A program made the translations under genes and the position numbers. Shown here piece after piece: positions 20,181 through 28,003 of a stretch of 45,698 bases of DNA. Source of the stretch: Photobacterium sp. GB-56 (lineage in GTDB: Bacteria > Pseudomonadota > Gammaproteobacteria > Enterobacterales > Vibrionaceae); NCBI RefSeq assembly GCF_003026105.1, contig NZ_PYNW01000022.1:1-45698 (forward strand), written 5' to 3'. Within the stretch, counting starts at the first letter, position 1; each line of letters begins with the position of its first letter. The notes under the pieces were generated by a model. The model was not told where the DNA came from, did not search any database, and was given only the letters and a program-made list of their open reading frames with translations.

Positions 20181-22337
20181 ATGGATGATAACAGTAATTT
20201 AAATCATGATGAGCTTGATTTAATAAATTTATTTAAATCGCTACTTGAATCTTGGAAACTGATTTTAAGTATCACGTGTTTTTTTACTATATTAGGTGTG
20301 CTCTATGTGAAGTCAACACCTTTAACTTATCAAGCTGTAGCAAGACTACAAGTAGAGACACAGCATCAGCACTTAGATTTTCACGTGAATGATATTTCAA
20401 ACTTATTTCTATCACAGTCTACAGCAAATACAGAAATAGAAATTATTAAATCTCGTATGGTGCTGGGGAGAACTGTTGATAATCTAAATCTAACGTTATA
20501 TTCCTCACCCATATTTACGCCTATCATAGGTAAAAAGGTCGCGTATTTTTTAGGAGATGTACCCGAGATTAAAGTTTCATTATTGATAACACCTGAAAAT
20601 GATAATAGATCAAGTGACAATAGAGAGGGTGACTATATTGTAAAAATAAGTGATGCTAAGAAAGGGGTATACGATTTTTTTAATAAAAATAATGAACTGA
20701 TTTTCTCCGGTGAAGTTGGAAAACTAGTAAATAAAAATGGATATCAGTTACTTATTTTACACCTGAATGGTGAGGTTGGGCAGAAGTTTATCATTAAGAA
20801 ACTTAATCGTTATAATACGGTATCATCTCTTAGAAAAAGCTTATCTATAAAGGAGTCTGGCCAAGACACGGGTATTTTACAGCTCTCATTAGTAGGTAGT
20901 AATCCTCTGCGGATGGAGACTATTTTAAATGATATCGCTAATAATGAGTTGGCACAAAATATCGATCATAATGCGCTAGAAGCAGCTAAAAGTTTAGCTT
21001 TTATAGAAAATCAGTTACCTGAAGTTAAACAAGAGTTGGATATTGCTGAAAATAAACTAAATGCATTTAAAGTGTCTAGCGATTCTATTGATATGGATTA
21101 TCAAGCTAAGTCGACACTTAATGTTTTAGCATCAGTTGAAAGTAAATTAATTGATTTGGGTTTCAAAGAGTCTGAAATATCTAAATTATATACCAAAGAG
21201 CATCCTGCATATGTTTCATTATTACAACAACAAAGGACACTACTAAAAAGAAAAGCTGAATTAGAAAATGAAGTTAGCGCTATGCCTAAAACAAATCAAA
21301 AAATAATTACGTTAAATCGTGATGTGATGGCAGCTCAACATATATATATATCGCTTATTAATAAAGTTCAGCAATTAAGAATAAGTCAAGAAAGTACAGT
21401 TGGTAGTGTAAGATTAATTGACTCAGCAGAAACGTCACCAATTCCAATTAAACCTAAAAAAGCCCTTATCGTTGTTCTCGCTACCTTACTTGGTGGGATG
21501 CTTTCTATTGTAATTGTTTTAGTAAAGAAAACTGTTATGAGTGGTATTGATGATCCTCGTCAAATATCATCGTTAGGACTTCCTCTTTATGCAACTGTGC
21601 CATACTCCGTTAATCAAAGTAAATTACTTAAAAAAAGTAAAAGCAGTCGTGAATTTAATGAAGAGGGGATGTTACTTGCGTGTCTTTACCCTGATGACTT
21701 AGCGATAGAGGCAATAAAATCGTTACGAACAAGTTTATATTTTTCAATATCTACTGCGAAAAATAAGATAATAATGATTTCAGGTTCAAGTCCTGATCTT
21801 GGTAAGTCATTTTTATCGAAAAATTTAGCCATAGTATTTTCTCAAGCTAAAAAGAAAGTATTATTTATTGATACTGATATGCGAAAAGGAAAGAGTACTA
21901 AAGTATTTAATTTAAAAGGTAAAAATGGACTTTCTGAATATTTAAGTTATCAAGGTAATTTAGATGAAATTGTACAAAAAGCTAATGTTGATAATTTAGA
22001 TGTTATTTCTTGTGGTTGTATACCCCCCAATCCTTCTGAGTTACTAATGGGAAATAGGTTATCTGAATTAATGGAGTGGGCTAATGAAAACTATGATATT
22101 GTTATTGTAGATACCCCATCATTATTAGCTGTGACTGATGCAGCATTAGTTGGTAAGTATGCAGGGGCTAATTTCTTAGTTGGTCGATTTAAAAAGACAT
22201 CTATACATGAAATTGAAGTAGCAAAAGAGCGATTTAATCATGCTGGCGTAGAGATCACCGGCTTTATACTTAACTCGGTAGAGAAAAAAATCAGTAATAC
22301 CTACGGATATTATAATTATAGTTATGTTGATAAATAA
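20181..22337 (+). CDS. wzc: Polysaccharide co-polymerase / BY-kinase Wzc
   Basis: The 718-residue inner-membrane protein has TM1 at about 26-43 and TM2 at about 428-448. A large periplasmic Wzz domain with coiled-coil character (270-405) lies between them, and a cytoplasmic bacterial tyrosine-kinase domain follows. Walker A is SGSSPDLGKS (534-543), Walker A' LFIDTDMRKG (561-570) and Walker B VIVDTP (641-646). The C-terminus carries five closely spaced Tyr (708, 710, 711, 713, 715), the usual autophosphorylation cluster. In E. coli the phosphatase Wzb is encoded between wza and wzc; here the two genes are 27 bases apart with nothing between. Start ATG 20181 has AGGGA upstream. No terminator was seen after the stop. 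Confidence 0.92.
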   Translation: MDDNSNLNHDELDLINLFKSLLESWKLILSITCFFTILGVLYVKSTPLTYQAVARLQVETQHQHLDFHVNDISNLFLSQSTANTEIEIIKSRMVLGRTVDNLNLTLYSSPIFTPIIGKKVAYFLGDVPEIKVSLLITPENDNRSSDNREGDYIVKISDAKKGVYDFFNKNNELIFSGEVGKLVNKNGYQLLILHLNGEVGQKFIIKKLNRYNTVSSLRKSLSIKESGQDTGILQLSLVGSNPLRMETILNDIANNELAQNIDHNALEAAKSLAFIENQLPEVKQELDIAENKLNAFKVSSDSIDMDYQAKSTLNVLASVESKLIDLGFKESEISKLYTKEHPAYVSLLQQQRTLLKRKAELENEVSAMPKTNQKIITLNRDVMAAQHIYISLINKVQQLRISQESTVGSVRLIDSAETSPIPIKPKKALIVVLATLLGGMLSIVIVLVKKTVMSGIDDPRQISSLGLPLYATVPYSVNQSKLLKKSKSSREFNEEGMLLACLYPDDLAIEAIKSLRTSLYFSISTAKNKIIMISGSSPDLGKSFLSKNLAIVFSQAKKKVLFIDTDMRKGKSTKVFNLKGKNGLSEYLSYQGNLDEIVQKANVDNLDVISCGCIPPNPSELLMGNRLSELMEWANENYDIVIVDTPSLLAVTDAALVGKYAGANFLVGRFKKTSIHEIEVAKERFNHAGVEITGFILNSVEKKISNTYGYYNYSYVDK

Positions 22338-22376
22338 ATATTTTTAACTAGCGAAGTCCTAAAATCCTTTATTATT

Positions 22377-22760
22377 TTACTCTACGGTTACTTTCACATA
22401 TTTGATGTATGCATTTCTTAAACGTTGAGTGTTTGCTTTGAAGTAAGCAGGAGAAAGTCGGCCACGGTTCTCATATTGACGAACAATGTTATGCTGAAGA
22501 TCCGATGAAGCCCCTAAACCAGAGTTTAAGTTATTGTGGCTTTCACCTACGCGTGTTTGCAATGAGTATACAAACTGATCGATACCACGTACCTGAGCAT
22601 AGTCAGGCTTCATATCACGCCAAGGTGTTAATGGGATGGCAATACTAACGGCAACAAAGTCTTCATATTCACTGCTACCTTTTGCTTTGGAAGTTAGGTA
22701 ATTAATGCTTAATTTAGTATCTCCTAACCAGTGACTAGAAGTAGAAGGCTGTCGCCATAA
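22377..22760 (-). pseudogene. 3' remnant of a YjbH-family (DUF940) exopolysaccharide protein gene
   Basis: About 125 codons of an open minus-strand frame end at a stop at 22377. The deduced residues include SIAIPLTPWRDMKPDYAQV, GIDQFVYSLQTRVG and NRGRLSPAYFKANTQRLR. These resemble the C-terminal region of YjbH/DUF940 outer-membrane proteins, which are about 700 residues long in full (identity from memory of the family, not a search). The frame has no family N-terminus and runs into unrelated sequence, with a stop codon at 22761-22763. It is a truncated, presumably non-functional gene. The nearest in-frame ATG (22613) leaves only 78 residues. Confidence 0.65.
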
Positions 22761-22887
22761 TTATGATAAACGCTATGCGATTAATGCATCCAAAATTCCT
22801 CAAGAGCTTGGCTGGACGCCGCAAGAGAGTTTTGAAACGGGTTTAAGAAAAACAGTCGAATGGTATTTAGCTAATCCATCATGGTAG
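22735..22887 (+). pseudogene. rmlB: 3' remnant of dTDP-glucose 4,6-dehydratase (rmlB/rfbB)
   Basis: The plus-strand frame from 22735 to the TAG at 22885-22887 encodes [14 protein letters not shown], then [14 protein letters not shown] and [14 protein letters not shown]. This is the C-terminal end of RmlB (typical RYAIDATKI and ELGWxPxxxFxxGxxxTVxWY). About 300 N-terminal residues are missing, and an in-frame TGA lies at 22732-22734. The fragment meets the yjbH remnant of opposite orientation around 22741-22755, marking a deletion or rearrangement joint. Confidence 0.85.
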
Positions 22888-23037
22888 CTAGCAATGTAAT
22901 AGCAGTCAAAGAGTAAGTTTTAACCAGCAAATAGTTTGAGTAGTTAGATTAATACTCACTCTGTTGTGTATTGATGGCTGAATAAAAACTGAAAAAATTG
23001 GTGTTTAATCGGAGTAAAACCCATAATAAATATTCTT

Positions 23038-23053
23038 TGTGAGTATAATCACA
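23038..23053 (+). promoter_or_regulatory. CRP-binding site upstream of tsgA
   Basis: TGTGA-GTATAA-TCACA is a perfect match to the CRP half-sites with the 6-base spacer. Its centre is about 76 bases upstream of the tsgA ATG. If it acts as a class II activator (centre at -41.5), transcription would start near 23087, with a CATATT-like -10 nearby. Confidence 0.72.
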
Positions 23054-23121
23054 ATTAAGAGTAATATGAATTGATAGCATTCATCATATTATTATCTATT
23101 AGAACGTTTTCAGGATTTGCA

Positions 23122-24312
23122 ATGACAAACACAAATCGCAACCTCCTGACATGGATTAGTTTTTTATCATATGCGCTAACAGGCTCATTGATTATCGTCA
23201 CAGGTATCGTGATGGGGGATATTGCTAAGTACTTCAACTTACCAATATCAAGCATGAGTAACACCTTTACCTTTTTAAATACAGGTATCTTAATCTCCAT
23301 CTTCCTTAATGTATGGTTGATGGAAATTGTGCCGTTAAAACGCCAGCTCATCTTTGGTTTTTGTCTTATGGTCTTGGCGATATTCGGGCTGATGTTTGGG
23401 CATAGTATCGCGATTTTCTCTGGCTGCATGTTTGTATTAGGTGTGGTGAGTGGTATCACCATGTCGATTGGTACCTATTTGATTACCCATATCTATGAAG
23501 GTAAGCAACGCGGCTCGCGTCTACTGTTTACAGACTCATTTTTTAGTATGGCAGGGATGATTTTCCCAATAATTTCTGCAGCGGTTCTGGCTCATCATCT
23601 TCAGTGGTACTGGGTGTATGTGGCTATCGGTATTATTTATCTAGCGATTTTTGTGCTGACGTTATTTGCTGAATTTCCTGTACTGGGTAAAAAAGACGAA
23701 GAAGAATTTGATGTCATTCCTGAAAAAGAGAAATGGGGCTTAGGCGTTGTGTTCTTAGCGATTGCGGCCTTATGCTACATTCTTGGTCAGCTAGGTTTTG
23801 TTTCTTGGATCCCTGAATATGCCACTAAAGATTTGGGCATGTCGATCACCGATGCGGGTCATTTAGTCAGTTACTTCTGGGGTGCATACATGGTTGGTAT
23901 GTGGATCTTCAGTGCTATTTTGAAAAAGTTCGACTTACAGCGTCTTGTCATGGTGTTATCGGCATTAGCGACAGTATTAATGTATTGGTTTAATAAAGAT
24001 ACTGATGCCAAAACATTACTGTATGTGATCTCTATTCTTGGCTTCTTTAGTAGTGCGATTTACACATCTATTATTACGCTAGGCTCACAGCAGACTAAAG
24101 CATCATCACCGAAGTTGGTGAACTTCATTTTACTTTGTGGCACCATCGGTACTATGTTGACCTTTGTGGTAACCAGCCCAATCGTGGAGAACTTTGGCAC
24201 ACATGCGGCATTAGTTACCGCGAACGGTTTGTATGCGGTTGTCTTCTTGATGTGTTTCTTAGTCGGCTTTGTCACTAAACACCGTATCCATGGTCACGCT
24301 GACGCTGAATAA
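23122..24312 (+). CDS. tsgA: Major facilitator superfamily transporter TsgA
   Basis: A 396-residue, 12-TM MFS protein closely resembling E. coli TsgA along its length ([65 protein letters not shown]). The substrate of TsgA is not established. The frame extends 17 codons upstream to 23071. ATG 23122 is chosen because AGGA lies 6 bases upstream and [11 protein letters not shown] matches the family start. It is monocistronic, with a CRP site upstream and a terminator downstream. Confidence 0.92.
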   Translation: MTNTNRNLLTWISFLSYALTGSLIIVTGIVMGDIAKYFNLPISSMSNTFTFLNTGILISIFLNVWLMEIVPLKRQLIFGFCLMVLAIFGLMFGHSIAIFSGCMFVLGVVSGITMSIGTYLITHIYEGKQRGSRLLFTDSFFSMAGMIFPIISAAVLAHHLQWYWVYVAIGIIYLAIFVLTLFAEFPVLGKKDEEEFDVIPEKEKWGLGVVFLAIAALCYILGQLGFVSWIPEYATKDLGMSITDAGHLVSYFWGAYMVGMWIFSAILKKFDLQRLVMVLSALATVLMYWFNKDTDAKTLLYVISILGFFSSAIYTSIITLGSQQTKASSPKLVNFILLCGTIGTMLTFVVTSPIVENFGTHAALVTANGLYAVVFLMCFLVGFVTKHRIHGHADAE

Positions 24313-24336
24313 AAACGTACAGTAAAAAGAATATTG

Positions 24337-24373
24337 AAAGCCATCGTATGTAAGTACGGTGGCTTTTTTTTAA
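24337..24373 (+). terminator. Intrinsic terminator of tsgA
   Basis: A 12-bp stem with one G-U pair (AAAGCCATCGTA / TACGGTGGCTTT), a 6-base loop and a run of eight or more T. Confidence 0.9.
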
Positions 24374-24418
24374 TAGCAAGAATAAAAGCCACTATTGCCA
24401 GTTTTAAATATTTTTACA

Positions 24419-25273
24419 TTATCCTAATGCTTTAATTGTCTTCATTTTAACGTCTTGTGCTTTTTGAGGTTCGCGTTGAATGAGGAGTGTATAAATAAGA
24501 TCGATCATAAACAATTGCGACATAACCGTTCCGATAGAGTCCCCCTGAATGAAAGTTTGATCATCACCGGTGATCAATACATGATCTGCCATCTTTGCTA
24601 CCGTTGATTGATGACAATGTGTGAGTGCTATCGTTGTTGCACCTTCTTCCTTAGCTAAGGAAAGTGATTTGATGATTTCTTGTGACTCGCCTTTATGAGA
24701 AATAAAAAAAGCAATATCTTCCTTATTTAACAAGCTCGCACGTATATACATCATGTGGTTGTTGTGGAGTGATTCTGCCTTTAATCCAATACGCATTAAC
24801 TTTGTGTAGGCATAATTGGCAGCAATACCGGATGATCCGATACCAAAAAAGCAAATGTCACGACAGCGAGTGATTTTATCTACAAGTAATTTTATTTCGT
24901 TTGGCTTAATAGGTGATATGGTATCGTTTAAAATTGTATTGAGGTTGTTCTTTAACTTACTAGCGACATCAATAACATCATCTGTTGTTGATAATTCAAA
25001 AGAGCCAAGATTAGGATCAATACCGTATTCTTGTTGCGTAGCGTCAACAGCAAGCGCTGTTTTGAAATCTTGGAAGCGATGAAATCCTAACTGACGACAA
25101 AAACGTGTCACGCTGGCTTCACCAACAGTAGCCTTTAGGGCGAGATCTGAGATGGAAATAGTGACGACATCATCACTATGCATCAGAATATATTCTGCTA
25201 GTTTTCGGCCCGATTTAGTAAAGGTTTCTTGGTTTTTTTGAATTTCTTTTAGTAATGATGTTGTTGAAGTCAT
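24419..25273 (-). CDS. MurR/RpiR family transcriptional regulator
   Basis: About 284 residues. An N-terminal HTH_6 domain (LAEYILMHSDDVVTISISDLA then VGEASVTRFCRQLGF) is followed by a SIS sugar-phosphate-binding domain (DICFFGIGSSGIAANYAYTKL, FISHKGESQEIIKSL). Members of this family sense phosphosugars, and its position after PTS-nanE suggests control by N-acetylmannosamine-6-P or N-acetylglucosamine-6-P (inference). The frame can start at a TTG (25288). ATG 25273 is preferred; its only Shine-Dalgarno-like sequence (TTAGG) is inside the terminator hairpin just upstream. Confidence 0.88.
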   Translation of the reverse strand: MTSTTSLLKEIQKNQETFTKSGRKLAEYILMHSDDVVTISISDLALKATVGEASVTRFCRQLGFHRFQDFKTALAVDATQQEYGIDPNLGSFELSTTDDVIDVASKLKNNLNTILNDTISPIKPNEIKLLVDKITRCRDICFFGIGSSGIAANYAYTKLMRIGLKAESLHNNHMMYIRASLLNKEDIAFFISHKGESQEIIKSLSLAKEEGATTIALTHCHQSTVAKMADHVLITGDDQTFIQGDSIGTVMSQLFMIDLIYTLLIQREPQKAQDVKMKTIKALG

Positions 25274-25298
25274 AAAAAGGCCTAACAAGGTTAGGCCT
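25274..25298 (-). terminator. Intrinsic terminator/attenuator at the rpiR-type gene's ribosome-binding site
   Basis: A perfect 9-bp GC-rich stem AGGCCTAAC / GTTAGGCCT with a 3-base loop (25278-25298). On the minus strand it is followed by TTTTT, which directly touches the ATG of the regulator gene. It lies 12 bases after the nanE stop. It should reduce read-through from the PTS-nanE genes and, in read-through RNA, hide the Shine-Dalgarno. Confidence 0.85.
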
Positions 25299-25310
25299 CA
25301 TTGTTATGAC

Positions 25311-26000
25311 CTAACACATTTTAATTTCATCAATAAATGCTGTAGTGATCTGCTTTGGTCGAGTGATTGCACCACCAACAACGACGGAGTAGGCACCTAG
25401 CTCAAGGCAGCGTTTTGCTTGCGCCGGCGTACCGACATTTCCTTCTGCAATTACCGGAATAGAAACAGCATCAACGACAGCACGTAAGAATGAAAAATCA
25501 TGGTTGTAAAGTTTCATTCCTTTCGTTTCAGTAGTATACCCATGAAGGGTAGTGGATACACAATCAAATCCTAATTCTTGTGCCGTTAATGCTTCTTCTA
25601 ATGTGGCGATGTCGGCCATCAATAACACTGATGGATAGCGCTGTCGAATGTTCTTGATCATCTCTTGAAGTGTCATACCGTCAGGACGTAACCCTAATGA
25701 GGCATCAAGCGCGATCATGTCAGGATTCGCTACCATGAGTTCATCGATTTCTTTCATCGTTGCGGTAATGTAAATGGACGAATTGTCGTAATCTCGCTTT
25801 AAAATACCAATAACAGGTAATTGCGTAACTTGCTTAATTTCAATGATGTCCTGTGGTGAGTTAGCCCGTATTGCACTGGCTCCGCCCTCTTTTGCCGCTA
25901 ATGCCATCCGACCCATAATGAAACTGCTATGCAGCGGTTCATCTTCTAATGCTTGGCAAGAAACAATCAGATTATTTTTCACGATTGACAACATATTCAT
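25311..26000 (-). CDS. nanE: Putative N-acetylmannosamine-6-phosphate 2-epimerase NanE
   Basis: A TIM-barrel epimerase of about 229 residues converts ManNAc-6-P to GlcNAc-6-P. Family blocks are LIVSCQALEDEPLHSS, GGASAIRANSPQDI, PVIGILKRDY, DMIALDASLGLRPDG, DCVSTTLHGYT, and the phosphate-binding PVIAEGNVGTP with VVVGGAITRP. The ATG overlapping the PTS stop codon (26009) lacks room for its Shine-Dalgarno. ATG 26000 has GTAGG 9 bases upstream and is preferred. Coupling to the PTS gene suggests that imported phospho-ManNAc is its substrate, so no kinase (NanK) is needed. Confidence 0.92.
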   Translation of the reverse strand: MNMLSIVKNNLIVSCQALEDEPLHSSFIMGRMALAAKEGGASAIRANSPQDIIEIKQVTQLPVIGILKRDYDNSSIYITATMKEIDELMVANPDMIALDASLGLRPDGMTLQEMIKNIRQRYPSVLLMADIATLEEALTAQELGFDCVSTTLHGYTTETKGMKLYNHDFSFLRAVVDAVSIPVIAEGNVGTPAQAKRCLELGAYSVVVGGAITRPKQITTAFIDEIKMC

Positions 26001-26002
26001 AC

Positions 26003-27553
26003 TTAACATCCTACTGCTTCTTCTACTTCAGTTTTAATAATGGTGACTTGTGGTCCATAGACGATTTGGATCCCATTGCCTTTGATGATCACGGCACGTG
26101 CGCCCGTCATTTTTAATAGTGCTTCATTGACGTTTTCACCCTTGATGACGGAGATACGTAATCGTGTCGCACAACAATCAACGTCTTTAATGTTGTCGCG
26201 GCCACCCAGTCCTTCGATGATTTTTTCAGTACGTTCAGAGCCTGCAATGTTCTCGATGATGGCGCTGTCATCATCTTCACGACCTGGTGTTTTCAGGTTT
26301 TTTCGTTTGATAATGAAAGAGAAACTAAAGTAATAAAGTGCAAACCACACACTACCAATCACCGGAACCATGACCCAGTTTGTCTTTGCGTTACCCTGCA
26401 AAACACCAAATAAAATGAAGTCAATAAAACCACCTGAGAATGTTTGTCCAATCGTAATATTGAAGATATGAGCCATCATGAAAGCCAGACCGTCAAAGAT
26501 GGCGTGGATGAAGTACAAGACAGGAGCGACAAACAAGAAAGCGAACTCTAGAGGCTCAGTGATCCCCGTTAAGAAAGAAGTCAGTGCAGCGGTGAACATC
26601 AGACTAGCGACGCGTGTTTTATGCTCTTTTTTAGCACACTTATAGATGGCGAATGCGGCACCCAATAGACCAAACATCATGGTAATGAAGCGACCAGACA
26701 TAAAACGGGCAGTGCCTTCATAAAACTGTTGTGTATTCGGATCGGCGAGTTGGGCAAAGAAAATACGTTGGGTCCCTTCAACTAGCGTGCCGTCAACGAT
26801 TAAACTGCCACCTAATGCGGTCTGCCAGAATGGAAGGTAAAAAATATGATGAAGACCAAAAGGACCAAGTAAACGAAGCACAAAGCCGTAAATAAACGTG
26901 CCGAGGTAACCAGAAGCATCGACGAGTGAACCCAGCGTACCAATGCCGGATTGGACAAACGGCCAAACAATGTACATCAAGACACCCAGCAAAATAGCAC
27001 TGAATGAGGTGATAATCGGTATAAAGCGAGAGCCGCCAAAGAAGCCAAGAATTTGAGGTAATTCAATTTTGCTAAAACGGTTATGGAGACTGTAAGTCAT
27101 CAATCCCACGATGACCCCGCCAAAAACCCCAGTATCTAACACTTGCATACCAAGGATCATACCTTGACCGGCATTCCCCAAGTTTTCGGTAAGAAGTTGT
27201 CCATTAAGCACCAATAGCGCATTAATGGTCGCGTTCATGACAAAGTAACCTAATAGCGCTGCAAGACCTGCGGTACCTTTATCACTGCGTGCGAGTCCGA
27301 CGGCTAAACCAACTGCAAAAAGGACCGGTAAATTACCAAAAATAACAGAGCCGGCACTGGCCATGAGCGTGAAGATACATTGCAGTAACCAAATATCGAG
27401 AAAAGGATAAGCTTGCAATGTATTTGGGTTAGAAAGTGCGCCCCCAATACCGAGCAATAAGCCTGCTGCGGGTAATACGGCAATGGGTAACATTAAGGAT
27501 TTTCCGAACTTTTGTGCTTGTTCAAAAAAGCCATTTTTGATGCGGTCTAACAT
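26003..27553 (-). CDS. PTS glucose/N-acetylglucosamine-family transporter subunit EIICB
   Basis: The 516-residue membrane protein has an N-terminal EIIC domain (about 1-400; GKSLMLPIAVLPAAGLLLGIGG, the GITEPLEF signature, then HAIFDG) and a C-terminal EIIB domain with phosphorylatable Cys461 in DCCATRLRISV. There is no EIIA domain, so it would depend on the general EIIA-Glc (Crr). The adjacent nanE points to N-acetylmannosamine or a related amino sugar as substrate (inference); glucose, glucosamine or maltose-type substrates cannot be excluded from sequence. Start ATG 27553 has CGGAG upstream. It is the first gene of the operon with nanE (7-base frame overlap) and the RpiR regulator. Confidence 0.88.
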   Translation of the reverse strand: MLDRIKNGFFEQAQKFGKSLMLPIAVLPAAGLLLGIGGALSNPNTLQAYPFLDIWLLQCIFTLMASAGSVIFGNLPVLFAVGLAVGLARSDKGTAGLAALLGYFVMNATINALLVLNGQLLTENLGNAGQGMILGMQVLDTGVFGGVIVGLMTYSLHNRFSKIELPQILGFFGGSRFIPIITSFSAILLGVLMYIVWPFVQSGIGTLGSLVDASGYLGTFIYGFVLRLLGPFGLHHIFYLPFWQTALGGSLIVDGTLVEGTQRIFFAQLADPNTQQFYEGTARFMSGRFITMMFGLLGAAFAIYKCAKKEHKTRVASLMFTAALTSFLTGITEPLEFAFLFVAPVLYFIHAIFDGLAFMMAHIFNITIGQTFSGGFIDFILFGVLQGNAKTNWVMVPVIGSVWFALYYFSFSFIIKRKNLKTPGREDDDSAIIENIAGSERTEKIIEGLGGRDNIKDVDCCATRLRISVIKGENVNEALLKMTGARAVIIKGNGIQIVYGPQVTIIKTEVEEAVGC

Positions 27554-27961
27554 GGTGAAAAACTCCGTAAAATTAGAATTGTCTTTGCATGTTGCGATAA
27601 GTGGAGTTTATTTTCATTTTAAGATGGGGAAAGAGGGACAGCTCACAGTTTTATCTGCGCGCAATTTGCAGTGTAAAAACTGTGATGTAAACACACAAAA
27701 AAAGGGGGGGATTAATGGGTATAGTGTATGTTGAATTTATTCAACGTTGCCCGTCAGCAATTTTTATCAATACGTCATGCTTTTTGCCTATTTTAAGACA
27801 CTGCGATGTCATTAATGTCGTCTCATTTTTCCCATTTTTGAATAAAAGCTGTCACCGTAAGGTTTTGATTTTATGCTTATTGATTGTTTTTAAAGGGGAT
27901 GTGGAGGTAGGGGGGGGACGGGGTAATAGCCTAAGTTATTTAATTGATATATTTATCAGTA
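27554..27961. other. Regulatory region upstream of the PTS operon
   Basis: About 400 bases without a credible gene. It contains an extended inverted repeat (separate entry) and two homopolymer tracts: A7G7 at 27697-27710 and G8 at 27910-27917. Short open frames here lack Shine-Dalgarno sites and coding character. Confidence 0.5.
27643..27685 (-). promoter_or_regulatory. Candidate operator: long inverted repeat upstream of the PTS gene
   Basis: TCACAGTTTTA (27643-27653) and TAAAAACTGTGA (27674-27685) form an inverted repeat with one extra base in the right arm. The centre includes CTGC...GCAG. It is 90-130 bases upstream of the PTS start. It is a candidate binding site for the RpiR-type regulator, or for CRP acting on the TGTGA half-sites. 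Confidence 0.45.
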
Positions 27962-27993
27962 AAGAAAACAGCTAACGAATCAGCTGTTTTCTT
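27962..27993 (-). terminator. Intrinsic terminator of the SdaC-type transporter gene
   Basis: A perfect 12-bp stem AAGAAAACAGCT / AGCTGTTTTCTT with an 8-base loop, about 10 bases after the transporter stop on the minus strand. The outer stem is T-rich on its 3' side. Confidence 0.82.
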
Positions 27994-28003
27994 ATCGCAC
28001 GAT

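Noticed and set aside
27681..27696. Possible CRP site TGTGATGTAAACACAC
   Set aside because: Only the left half-site matches with the correct 6-base spacing; the sequence fits better as one arm of the longer inverted repeat.
27715..27975. 86-codon plus-strand frame upstream of the PTS operon
   Set aside because: No Shine-Dalgarno, odd composition spanning a G8 tract, and it runs into the transporter terminator; it is more likely promoter DNA.
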